A stretch of DNA of 15,820 nucleotides from an uncultured Lachnospiraceae bacterium (lineage in GTDB: Bacteria > Bacillota_A > Clostridia > Lachnospirales > Lachnospiraceae). The stretch is taken from NCBI GenBank assembly GCA_947302185.1, contig CAMYVI010000029.1:1-15820 (forward strand). The letters run 5' to 3'. The notes under the pieces are model-generated. The model was not told where the DNA came from, ran no database searches, and worked only from the letters and a program-made list of their open reading frames with translations. Position numbers and translations under genes: made by a program. Below are positions 7,353 through 13,698 of this stretch, piece by piece (within the stretch, counting starts at the first letter, position 1; every line of letters starts with the position of its first letter).

Positions 7353-8714
7353 TTAAGTCTCTTCTTTAAAGAGATGCGACTGGTATCCGAGGCACTGGAA
7401 ACCGTTTTCATTGATGATCGGAATCATCTTTCCGTCAATTTTTAACTGCTTTCTCACCCAGTAACAGATACTTGTCGTCATTCCGAGAGACTTTGTGTAA
7501 TTTATCATTTTCTGAATGTTTTCGATCGAGAGCGCACGGTCCGGTGCGGTACGTCCTCTCTGCTTTTTGTGGTCTGCATTTTCCGGCATGATATAGTCTT
7601 CGTAGAGAGTTTTCTCCATGGACTTATCGAAGTAGCCGAGCCATTGCCCGAGCATGGCAAGATTTTCCATGCAGGCCGTCAGGAATTCCGGCTTGTAGTT
7701 TATGATCCCTGCATCATGGAGTGCGTCAAAGAACTCATGAATATGATCGTCCGTCAGATACGGAGTGAAGATCGACTGGATCAATGCGGAGTTGGCAAGG
7801 ACGCCGTTTTCCTGACAGAGGCGGACGGCGCCCAGTCTCTCATCGATCGGGGCGGCAAACGGCTCCAGGATGTTGCGGAATTCCGTCGGCATGATAGACA
7901 CAGAGGTATTGAACTGCATCTTATCCTTCAGCTTCACGAAGAGATCGAGAATCGTCTCGCCCTCATACTCATACAGGAGATGTTTCACGCCTGCCTTGGA
8001 GGCGATAAAGAGGCGGGCATTGGAATCCGGGTATTCTTCAAAATGAGCAATGAACTCTTTCAGGATCCTGTGTGCGATTCCTGTCTTAAGCGTCGGCTCC
8101 TGAAGAGCTTCGGTCTTCGGAGAATAATAATAGTAATGATTCCAGTTCTTGCCCCTGCTGATTTTCGTGATTTCCCGTTCGATATCTTTCTTTCTGGCCG
8201 GTTCCTCCTCGATAGCGCGGGCAAGCTCACCGAGGAGCCGGTTCCTCTCGCGGATATCCTCCGGTCCGGACGGACCGTCCGGCGTTCCGTTCATTTCCTT
8301 CAGGAGTTTCCGAACATACAGGTGGTAGTTTTCGTAAGCTGTCAGCTGCTGCTCGTGTACTCCGTCTGTGACGAGACAGTATTGGCAGCCGACATTGCAT
8401 CCTTTTACCGGATTGAGCTCGAAGGTGAGTGTCGGACAGCGTCCGGTGTAATTGTGGATTTCGGTCTCAACATTTTCCGGATCGATGTTTTCCGGAATCA
8501 GGTGCTGGACCGGTATGACGGTGTGCTCTTTCATCCTTTTTATGAAAATGCGCGAGCCTGCAGTCAACCGCTGCAGCGTCTCTTCCGACGGTTTAACGCG
8601 TACGCCCAACTCATCCAGATAGTTCTGATCGACGATAGCCGGTTTGAAACCTTTCATTGAGTAGACATCTGTTGCATGGGAATAAAAGTTTGAAAAATCC
8701 ATTAATTCGGGCAT
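7353..8714 (-). CDS. Radical SAM protein, spore photoproduct lyase-like
   Basis: The 453-residue protein has the radical SAM cluster motif CNVGCQYC (C106, C110, C113), which binds a 4Fe-4S cluster and cleaves S-adenosylmethionine to start radical chemistry. Several later stretches recall spore photoproduct lyase and its relatives: YSPKTEALQEP (197-207), ARLFIASKAGVKHLL (233-247), SVSIMPTEFRNILEPFAAPIDERL (271-294) and the region around 305-340. Classical lyases are near 340 residues. This one is longer, with a charged, probably helical insert at about 140-190 and a C-terminal extension containing C417 and C441. DNA repair is therefore not assured, and modification of another substrate is possible. 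AAGGAGG sits seven bases before the ATG. It is the first gene of the minus-strand cluster and is preceded by a divergent promoter region. Confidence 0.8.
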   Translation of the reverse strand: MPELMDFSNFYSHATDVYSMKGFKPAIVDQNYLDELGVRVKPSEETLQRLTAGSRIFIKRMKEHTVIPVQHLIPENIDPENVETEIHNYTGRCPTLTFELNPVKGCNVGCQYCLVTDGVHEQQLTAYENYHLYVRKLLKEMNGTPDGPSGPEDIRERNRLLGELARAIEEEPARKKDIEREITKISRGKNWNHYYYYSPKTEALQEPTLKTGIAHRILKEFIAHFEEYPDSNARLFIASKAGVKHLLYEYEGETILDLFVKLKDKMQFNTSVSIMPTEFRNILEPFAAPIDERLGAVRLCQENGVLANSALIQSIFTPYLTDDHIHEFFDALHDAGIINYKPEFLTACMENLAMLGQWLGYFDKSMEKTLYEDYIMPENADHKKQRGRTAPDRALSIENIQKMINYTKSLGMTTSICYWVRKQLKIDGKMIPIINENGFQCLGYQSHLFKEET

Positions 8715-8851
8715 TTAGACCCCTCCTTAAAATGAAATAGTTAAATGTATCTTATAGGTGCCAATTCGATTAGCGGCTTCGGGAATCGGTTCCGATAAAG
8801 GGCCGAGTTATCGAATAATATAGTTATGAACTACATATACAAGTAACTCAT

Positions 8852-8880
8852 ATAATACCATAAAAAGCAAGGCTATTTAA
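8852..8880 (-). promoter_or_regulatory. Promoter for the radical SAM cluster
   Basis: On the minus strand TATTAT (8852-8857) is preceded by TGG, an extended -10 pattern. TTAAAT (8875-8880) lies 17 bases upstream. The leader to the ATG at 8714 would be about 130 bases. Confidence 0.45.
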
Positions 8881-8904
8881 AAAAGAAACGTTTTGTGGTA
8901 TTGT
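8876..8904 (+). promoter_or_regulatory. Promoter for the helical/membrane/VWA locus
   Basis: TTTAAA (8876-8881) and TATTGT (8899-8904) are separated by 17 bases, and TGG directly precedes the -10 box. The leader to the ATG at 9128 would be about 215 bases and contains several hairpins and a copy of the intergenic repeat. The -35 box overlaps that of the divergent promoter almost completely. Confidence 0.4.
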
Positions 8905-9127
8905 AAAGAGGCATCGGCTGATAATATCCCGCCTGCGGGATCCGGAGCGGGACTCAAGATCAGCGTCAGCTATGACGTAATTCAAAACCGAATCCATGCT
9001 CTTCGGTCCGCGCGAGATTGTACTCACGATGAAGAAGAGTGTTACCCTGCGCGCGAATTATAGAATTACGTCACGAGTATTGCGCGATGAAGAATAAAGC
9101 TCCGAAGGAGCAGATAGGAAGACATAT
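8905..9127 (+). other. Structured leader region upstream of the helical protein gene
   Basis: The leader holds a hairpin ATCCCGC-ct-GCGGGAT at 8926-8941, whose CCCGC could also pair with GCGGG at 8947-8951. A second hairpin is CGTCA-gcta-TGACG at 8964-8977. An 11-base inverted repeat TGACGTAATTC (8973-8983) and GAATTACGTCA (9063-9073) competes with the second hairpin and reaches into the repeat unit. A final hairpin GCTCC-gaa-GGAGC (9099-9111) sits just before the ribosome binding site AGGAAG (9116-9121). I recognise no known riboswitch class here. Confidence 0.45.
9028..9093 (+). repeat. Intergenic repeat, copy A (GATGAAGA subfamily)
   Basis: This 66-base unit is bounded by GATGAAGA at 9028-9035 and 9086-9093. 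It aligns without gaps to the units at 10484, 10664 and 15566. The shared core includes TGCGC and a stretch like TTACGTCACGAG. Similarity to the 15566 copy continues outward on both sides, from CTCA on the left to AATAAAGC on the right, the latter forming the base of a following hairpin. Confidence 0.7.
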
Positions 9128-9703
9128 ATGAATGCTACGGATATTATGAAATGCGGAGTCCGGGAGCAGCGCGCTTTGTCCGTCATAGCCGACAGCATCA
9201 GCAAGGTCGTCAAAGAACATGACGGTACGGTCCCCGAGGAAATTCCGCCGGCTGATGAGAGTGAGAACCGGCCCGGTTCCGGGATGTTTCCGGATAACAA
9301 ACCGGCGGTCAGAGCCTACCTTGCGAAGATCAACGTGACCAGAGCGCGTGTCGGAATGGAAATAAAGATGCTCACTCAATATCTGGAGCGTACAGACAGC
9401 CTGCTCTCCGATCTCGAGGCGTCTATAGAAACGCTAAGAGCCTGCAGTGATCCGGCTTTTTCCGATATGGCCGGCAGGAGGGCAAATGACCTCATCCTCT
9501 CTCGCGCCGTTTACACTCAGATGAGAGCAGCCTGCGAAGCGACCATTTCTCGTTACGGAGAATATTCTGAGATGCTCAGTACCTCAGTGAATGAAATGTC
9601 TCTGGCCTTGAAGCAGTCAAAGTCAATAGAGCTTGCAGAAATATATGCGAAGGTAAGAAATGCTGCAAAGCAGAGCAGCTCAAAGGAGGGATTCGATTTA
9701 TGA
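9128..9703 (+). CDS. Hypothetical soluble helical protein
   Basis: The 191-residue product has no signal peptide or membrane segment. It is mainly helical by composition, with likely coiled-coil stretches at about 66-105 and 120-185, and a flexible Pro/Glu/Ser segment at about 33-58. AGGAAG lies six bases before the ATG. The stop overlaps the next gene's start as ATGA, so translation is probably coupled to the two-TM membrane protein and the two may form a complex. I do not recognise the family. A guess from the neighbours is a cytoplasmic partner of the membrane protein and the VWA lipoprotein. Confidence 0.75.
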   Translation: MNATDIMKCGVREQRALSVIADSISKVVKEHDGTVPEEIPPADESENRPGSGMFPDNKPAVRAYLAKINVTRARVGMEIKMLTQYLERTDSLLSDLEASIETLRACSDPAFSDMAGRRANDLILSRAVYTQMRAACEATISRYGEYSEMLSTSVNEMSLALKQSKSIELAEIYAKVRNAAKQSSSKEGFDL

Positions 9704-10410
9704 AGAACCGGGGAAAAATCATAACCGTGCTGGGAATCGTTCTGGCGGCGGGAGGCGCAGTGGCAAGGACCCTTTTGAATGCAAAAAAGTCGGATATCGT
9801 AATCTATAACGGTATATCGACATTCCGCTCATATATGAATACAGTGCAGGCAGTGTGCATTGCGGGTTTTGCGATCACACTTCTCGGTGTTATCCTGACG
9901 ATCGCATCCGGCAGTACAAAGAGGGCGGAGAAGAAGCAGAAGGAGAAAGTGGAAACGAGCAGAAAGCAGAAGAAAAAGTCGTATTCTCCGGAGGACATCC
10001 GTGAAAGCTTATCAGAGTTCCGGGGAAAATATCCGGATTTTCCGCTTGGCAGGTGTGTCGCGCAGCTTGACCAGATGGATAATTATCAGGCGAGGCTTCG
10101 GGAATTGCTGGACAGCAACGATCTGGATGCATTTTCATACACGGAAGATATTCTGAAAGATGTGGAAATGGAACTCTGCCGGGATATCAAGTCCTTTACG
10201 AATTATATGATCGTTTCGGACGACCCGAAGGTCACTATGAGCCGGTATAATGATATGCTTGCCCGCAATGAGAAACGCTTCGGCTATGTTCAGAGTCTTC
10301 TGCTTACTCTCGCAGACTTTGTGAACGAGAATATCAAGTCGGAGGATGCGGTGGAGAAGATCAAGTATTGTAATGAGGCGATTCGGGATACATTTGTCTT
10401 ATTTGACTAA
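9700..10410 (+). CDS. Two-TM membrane protein with cytoplasmic helical domain
   Basis: The 236-residue protein has hydrophobic segments at about 7-24 and 48-70 with a short loop between them. A very basic linker follows (SGSTKRAEKKQKEKVETSRKQ region, about 70-92), and then a helical domain of about 140 residues. Positive charge after the second segment puts the C-terminal domain in the cytoplasm. The layout recalls XpaC-type proteins found beside TelA-family (toxic anion resistance) genes, but the similarity is only in shape and I do not assign it. It overlaps the preceding gene by four bases and is followed by a repeat-filled gap, then the VWA lipoprotein gene. Confidence 0.75.
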   Translation: MKNRGKIITVLGIVLAAGGAVARTLLNAKKSDIVIYNGISTFRSYMNTVQAVCIAGFAITLLGVILTIASGSTKRAEKKQKEKVETSRKQKKKSYSPEDIRESLSEFRGKYPDFPLGRCVAQLDQMDNYQARLRELLDSNDLDAFSYTEDILKDVEMELCRDIKSFTNYMIVSDDPKVTMSRYNDMLARNEKRFGYVQSLLLTLADFVNENIKSEDAVEKIKYCNEAIRDTFVLFD

Positions 10411-10438
10411 GGGATCGGGCGCCTGCTATTCGAGGCAG

Positions 10439-10570
10439 GAACGCCGAGGCGTTATAGAACATTGACGCGGGTTTGTATCCCATGTCAGAGATAAGCTTCA
10501 TTTTGCGCATTCATCACAGACTTACGTTACGAGAATTTTGTGTCAGAGAATCAAGAACGCCTCGGCGTTC
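10439..10570. repeat. 15-bp inverted repeat enclosing repeat copy C
   Basis: The 15 bases at 10439-10453 (GAACGCCGAGGCGTT) and at 10556-10570 are exact reverse complements and enclose copy C. Each arm is also nearly palindromic, so it can fold alone or pair with the other. The right arm is part of a longer local palindrome at 10552-10573. Confidence 0.7.
10463..10549 (+). repeat. Intergenic repeat, copy C (GTCAGAGA subfamily)
   Basis: These 87 bases are identical to 10643-10729. The 66-base unit shared with all four copies runs from GTCAGAGA at 10484-10491 to GTCAGAGA at 10542-10549. Unlike copy D, the bases just upstream (ATTGAC) complement the end word only weakly. Confidence 0.8.
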
Positions 10571-10573
10571 TTG
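10552..10573. repeat. Perfect 22-base palindrome
   Basis: CAAGAACGCC and GGCGTTCTTG flank a central TC. As RNA this would be a nine-pair stem with a CUCG loop. It directly follows repeat copy C and has no T-run after it. Confidence 0.6.
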
Positions 10574-10577
10574 CCGC

Positions 10578-10615
10578 GCCGCGCATGGTGCGAAGCACCT
10601 TCCTTAATGCGCGGC
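10578..10615. repeat. Two-tier hairpin between repeat copies C and D
   Basis: GCCGCGCAT (10578-10586) pairs perfectly with ATGCGCGGC (10607-10615). Inside it GGTGC-gaa-GCACC (10587-10599) stacks directly on the outer stem. A seven-base unpaired TTCCTTA is left on the 3' side. No T-run follows. Confidence 0.6.
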
Positions 10616-10633
10616 TGCGATCCGCCGGAGGCT

Positions 10634-10734
10634 TTTAATCTCTGACGCGGGTTTGTATCCCATGTCAGAGATAAGCTTCATTTTGCGCATTCATCACAGA
10701 CTTACGTTACGAGAATTTTGTGTCAGAGATTAAA
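10634..10734. repeat. 13-bp inverted repeat enclosing repeat copy D
   Basis: TTTAATCTCTGAC (10634-10646) is the exact reverse complement of GTCAGAGATTAAA (10722-10734). Nine of its bases also complement the internal word GTCAGAGAT at 10664-10672. Only one of the two helices can form at a time. The right arm ends six bases before the AGGAGGGG ribosome binding site of the VWA gene. Confidence 0.75.
10643..10729 (+). repeat. Intergenic repeat, copy D (GTCAGAGA subfamily)
   Basis: Identical over 87 bases to copy C, offset by 180 bases. The 66-base unit spans 10664-10729. It lies in the leader of the VWA lipoprotein gene. Confidence 0.8.
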
Positions 10735-10753
10735 TACATAAGGAGGGGTCATA

Positions 10754-12457
10754 ATGAAGAAAAGTATAGCATCGCTGATAGCGGCAGGTATGGCGATTGT
10801 TCTTGCAGCCGGATGCGGCTCTTCGAAAACGGAGAGTTCGGGCGGTTACGGAAACAACGCTGTTTCCGTAAAAAACGACTACGCGCTCAGCTATGAAGAC
10901 GCGCTGGAGGAAGTCAATACACTCGCAAATGCGACCAAACCCACGAAAGTTCCCGCCCAGCTCGATCTTGACGCCGAAGAACTGGCGGAAGATGCTGCTC
11001 TCGCCGATATCAGCACCTATGAGATGACGGTGAACGGCAGCGGCGAAATTGATATCGAAATTGCGGCGGCCACAGAGCTCTCATCCAACGCGCCTGACGA
11101 CTGGATCAATGTTGTAGCCGAAAAGTTCAATAAGTCGGGAGCGTCCGTGAACGGCAAGAGTGTGAGTGTCAGTATTAGAAAGATTGCGTCCGGAGAAGTC
11201 GTTACCTATATGGTCGACGGCGGCTACAGACCGGATGCTTTTGTACCGTCTAATTTTGCATGGGGTGAAATGCTGCAGGCCTCCGGCATCAACACAGAAA
11301 AGATTACGGACCGAATAGTCGGAAATACGGCAGGTATCCTTATGTCCGATGAGATATATGATACTTATACGAAGAAGTATGGCGAAGTAACTGTGTCGGG
11401 AGTGCTGGAAGCGGCGATTGCCGGGGATCTGATATTTGCCTATACCAATCCGTATACATCGAGTACCGGACTGAATATTCTGACGGCGATGATGTATGCA
11501 TTTGACCCGGAGAATCCTCTTTCCCAGACAGCGACAGATAAGCTGATCGCCTATCAGCAGAATGCGCCGACAGCCGCATATACGACGGGCGTTCTGAGAA
11601 ATTCCGCAAAGAAGGGAATTATTGATGCGATGGTCATGGAGGAACAGGCTTACATTAATACCCCTGAGCTCAAGAGCTATGTTTATACGCCGGCGGGTAT
11701 TCGCCACGATCATCCGGTATATACATTCGACTATGTTTCCGATGAGGAAAAGCAGGCGGTCGAATTGTTCACGGAATACTGCCTGAGCGACGAGAACCAG
11801 AAGCTGGCTTCCGACAAAGGCTTTAACAGACATGAGGATTACGCAGGACAGGATTCCGGGCTCGACGGAGCAGGCTATCTTGCGGCTCAGGATGTCTGGA
11901 AGACCAATAAGAACGGCGGAAGACCGATCATCGCTGTGTTTATAACCGATGTCAGCGGCTCCATGAGCGGGCTCCCGCTCAATTCTCTGAAGGAGTCTCT
12001 GATCGCATCCGCTACATACATCGGCTCCGACAACTACGTGGGGCTTGTCAGTTACGCGGACGACGTGTTTATTAACCTTGACATCGATAAGTTCAACAAC
12101 AAGCAGAGGGCTTACTTCTCAGGTGCGGTCAAGGGTCTGAAGGCCAACGGCGGCACAGCTACATACGATGCCGTTACTGTCGGCATGCAGATGCTGATTC
12201 AGAAGGCGGAGGAGATTCCCGACGCATCGCTCATGCTGTTCGTGCTGAGCGACGGTAAGCAGAACATGGGCTATAATCTCAGCCGGATCAAGCCGGTCGT
12301 TGCCGGGCTCAAGATTCCGGTGTACTGCATAGGCTACAACATGACGGATACGGAAGAGCTTAAGGAGCTTGCCGAGATCAACGAGGCGACGCTGATCAAT
12401 GCGGACAGCGACGATATTGTGAATCAGCTTCGGAATCTGTTCAATGTAAATATGTGA
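10754..12457 (+). CDS. Lipoprotein with solute-binding-like and von Willebrand factor A domains
   Basis: The 567-residue product starts with a lipoprotein signal peptide ending LAAGC (C21), so it should be anchored on the outside of the membrane. Residues about 97-370 resemble an extracellular solute-binding protein; GDLIFAYTNPYTSSTGLN (224-241) is typical of that fold. Residues about 389-560 form a von Willebrand factor A domain with a complete MIDAS metal site: DVSGS (399-403), the Thr of GGTAT (T468) and the Asp of LSDG (D500). VWA domains usually bind protein partners through the metal. The fusion suggests a surface sensor or scaffold. AGGAGGGG precedes the ATG by five bases. The gene lies downstream of the helical and membrane protein genes and probably works with them. 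An intrinsic terminator follows. Confidence 0.85.
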   Translation: MKKSIASLIAAGMAIVLAAGCGSSKTESSGGYGNNAVSVKNDYALSYEDALEEVNTLANATKPTKVPAQLDLDAEELAEDAALADISTYEMTVNGSGEIDIEIAAATELSSNAPDDWINVVAEKFNKSGASVNGKSVSVSIRKIASGEVVTYMVDGGYRPDAFVPSNFAWGEMLQASGINTEKITDRIVGNTAGILMSDEIYDTYTKKYGEVTVSGVLEAAIAGDLIFAYTNPYTSSTGLNILTAMMYAFDPENPLSQTATDKLIAYQQNAPTAAYTTGVLRNSAKKGIIDAMVMEEQAYINTPELKSYVYTPAGIRHDHPVYTFDYVSDEEKQAVELFTEYCLSDENQKLASDKGFNRHEDYAGQDSGLDGAGYLAAQDVWKTNKNGGRPIIAVFITDVSGSMSGLPLNSLKESLIASATYIGSDNYVGLVSYADDVFINLDIDKFNNKQRAYFSGAVKGLKANGGTATYDAVTVGMQMLIQKAEEIPDASLMLFVLSDGKQNMGYNLSRIKPVVAGLKIPVYCIGYNMTDTEELKELAEINEATLINADSDDIVNQLRNLFNVNM

Positions 12458-12471
12458 TTGTAATATACGGG

Positions 12472-12502
12472 GCTCCCGCTGCTGAGCGGGGGCTTCTTTT
12501 TT
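12472..12502 (+). terminator. Intrinsic terminator after the VWA lipoprotein gene
   Basis: GCTCCCGCT (12472-12480) pairs with AGCGGGGGC (12485-12493) around a GCTG loop, with one G-T pair. TTCTTTTTT follows directly. Confidence 0.85.
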
Positions 12503-12517
12503 GCGCAAAAGGGTCGA

Positions 12518-12566
12518 CCCCAGACGGGGACGGTTCTTAACAGTTAAGAACCGTCCCCGTCTGGGG
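12518..12566. repeat. REP-like 24-bp perfect palindrome
   Basis: Arms at 12518-12541 and 12543-12566 are exact reverse complements around a single A. The arm contains GACGGGGACGGTTCTT. From memory, such words recur in Firmicutes genomes near IS200-like or REP-associated tyrosine transposases, so this may be a REP or short non-autonomous element. No transposase is in the window. A separate 10-base palindrome GGGTCGACCC (12511-12520) abuts it. Confidence 0.7.
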
Positions 12567-12584
12567 GTATGTTGCAAATTGTCA

Positions 12585-12613
12585 TTGACAATAGGACAAA
12601 GAATGCTTACTAT
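12585..12613 (+). promoter_or_regulatory. Sigma-A promoter of the TRAP operon
   Basis: A perfect TTGACA (12585-12590) is followed after 17 bases by TACTAT (12608-12613), a four-of-six -10 box. The dctP start codon lies about 47 bases downstream of the predicted transcription start. Confidence 0.7.
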
Positions 12614-12617
12614 CAGA

Positions 12618-12633
12618 ATGTAAGCGCTTTCTT
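12618..12633 (+). promoter_or_regulatory. Catabolite-responsive element (cre), probable CcpA operator
   Basis: ATGTAAGCGCTTTCTT matches the cre consensus WTGNNARCGNWWWCAW at 15 of 16 positions, counting N as matching. It begins four bases after the -10 box, so bound CcpA would block initiation or early elongation. This implies repression of the TRAP operon when a preferred sugar is available. Another LacI-family regulator could use a similar site. Confidence 0.65.
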
Positions 12634-12666
12634 TTATAAGTTTTCACTTCTGAAAGGAGATTATCC

Positions 12667-13695
12667 ATGATCAAAAAGTTTCATCAAAGGGGGATGCTTG
12701 CAATTCTGTGCATCATGCTGTGCGCTCTCGCACTGACAGGATGCGGAGGAGACGCAGGCGGAAAAAGAATCGTCAGAATTGCGCACAGCCAGTCGGAAAC
12801 TCATCCGCAGCACCTCGGAATGCTGAAATTCGAGGAGTATGTCGAGGGCAAGCTCGGAGACAAATACGACATCCAGATCTTCCCTAACGAGCTCCTCGGC
12901 AGCACCGTAAAAGCCATCGAGCTGATTCAGACGGGAGCGATCGACTTCGCGGTAGCGGCAACAGCCAACCTGGAGACATTTGCAGACGTTTATGAAATCT
13001 TCAGTCTGCCTTATCTGTTCGCTTCAGAGGAAGCTTACCATGCTACCATGGAAGACTCTGACTACATGGAGAAAGTCTACGAGTCAACGGATGTGGCCGG
13101 TTTCCGCTGCGTCACCTGGTACAACGCGGGTACCCGCAGTTTCTACGCCACAAAGCCCATCAACTCTCCGGCGGACATGAAAGGTATGAAGATCCGCGTC
13201 CAGCAGTCCCCGGCCTCCATCGCCCTGGTCAAGGCAATGGGTGCGGCCGCATCGCCTATGAGCTTCGGTGAAGTATACACAGCCATCCAGCAGGGCGTTA
13301 TCGACGGCGCTGAGAACAATGAGCTGGCTCTGACAAACAATAAACACGGCGAAGTCGCCAAGTACTACAGCTATGACATGCACCAGATGATTCCCGACAT
13401 GCTCATCGGAAATGTCAACTTCCTGAACAACCTCTCGGAAGAGGAGCGGGCAGTCTTCGTGGAAGCGGCACGCCTCTCCACGGAAGTGGAGCTGGAAGAG
13501 TGGGATAAGCAGATCGAGGAAGCCAAGAACATCGCAATAAACGACATGGGTGTTGAATTCATTGATGTCGATCTCGAACCGTTCCGCGAGGCTGCCCTGC
13601 CTCTGCACGACGATATGCTCGAGAGGAACCCCGCAATCCATGATCTTTACGACCATATACAGGAGATCAACAAGCAATATGGGGAGGGAAAATAA
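12667..13695 (+). CDS. dctP: TRAP transporter solute-binding lipoprotein (DctP family)
   Basis: This is the receptor of a tripartite ATP-independent periplasmic-type transporter, which takes up organic acids or sugar acids using an ion gradient. The 342-residue product has a lipoprotein signal with LTGC (C26), as expected for a Gram-positive receptor. MKIRVQQSP (174-182) holds the Arg (R177) that grips the ligand carboxylate in this family. GTRSFYA (155-161) and GVIDGAENNELAL (210-222) line the usual pocket. The ENNE and KHGEVAKYYS pattern is reminiscent of hexuronate-type receptors, but the substrate is a guess. AAAGGAGA lies seven bases before the ATG. The gene is first in the operon, under a consensus promoter with a cre site. 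Confidence 0.93.
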   Translation: MIKKFHQRGMLAILCIMLCALALTGCGGDAGGKRIVRIAHSQSETHPQHLGMLKFEEYVEGKLGDKYDIQIFPNELLGSTVKAIELIQTGAIDFAVAATANLETFADVYEIFSLPYLFASEEAYHATMEDSDYMEKVYESTDVAGFRCVTWYNAGTRSFYATKPINSPADMKGMKIRVQQSPASIALVKAMGAAASPMSFGEVYTAIQQGVIDGAENNELALTNNKHGEVAKYYSYDMHQMIPDMLIGNVNFLNNLSEEERAVFVEAARLSTEVELEEWDKQIEEAKNIAINDMGVEFIDVDLEPFREAALPLHDDMLERNPAIHDLYDHIQEINKQYGEGK

Positions 13696-13698
13696 AAA

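Larger units (their letters stand above)
10411..10753. other. Repeat- and hairpin-filled intergenic region
   Basis: This 343-base gap contains two identical 87-base copies of the repeat spaced exactly 180 bases apart, plus at least three further hairpins. AACGCC-ga-GGCGTT (10440-10453) precedes the first copy and its reverse complement follows that copy. No T-run follows these stems, so they do not look like intrinsic terminators. No clear promoter for the VWA gene is visible, so read-through from the upstream operon is likely. Confidence 0.6.

Noticed and set aside
7569..8660. 363-codon plus-strand frame opposite the radical SAM gene.
   Set aside because: The minus strand carries the CxxxCxxC motif and a strong ribosome binding site. 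The plus-strand product matches nothing and lacks a start signal.
8996..9097. A conserved small peptide encoded by the repeats (the frame ending LRDEE then stop; similar frames end GDEK at 15632 and CVRD at 10730).
   Set aside because: The frame and stop are kept in three copies, but none has a ribosome binding site. Between the copies at 9028 and 15566, of 13 differences six fall at first, five at second and two at third codon positions. That is the opposite of selection on a peptide, so a nucleotide-level element is more likely.
10439..10573. Intrinsic terminators formed by the GC-rich palindromes after the two-TM protein gene.
   Set aside because: Neither stem is followed by a run of T on either strand, so they do not fit the intrinsic terminator pattern.
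10411..10753. CRISPR array or tRNA genes in the repeat-rich gap.
   Set aside because: There are only two long copies with one unrelated spacer, no short regular repeats, no nearby cas genes and no cloverleaf.
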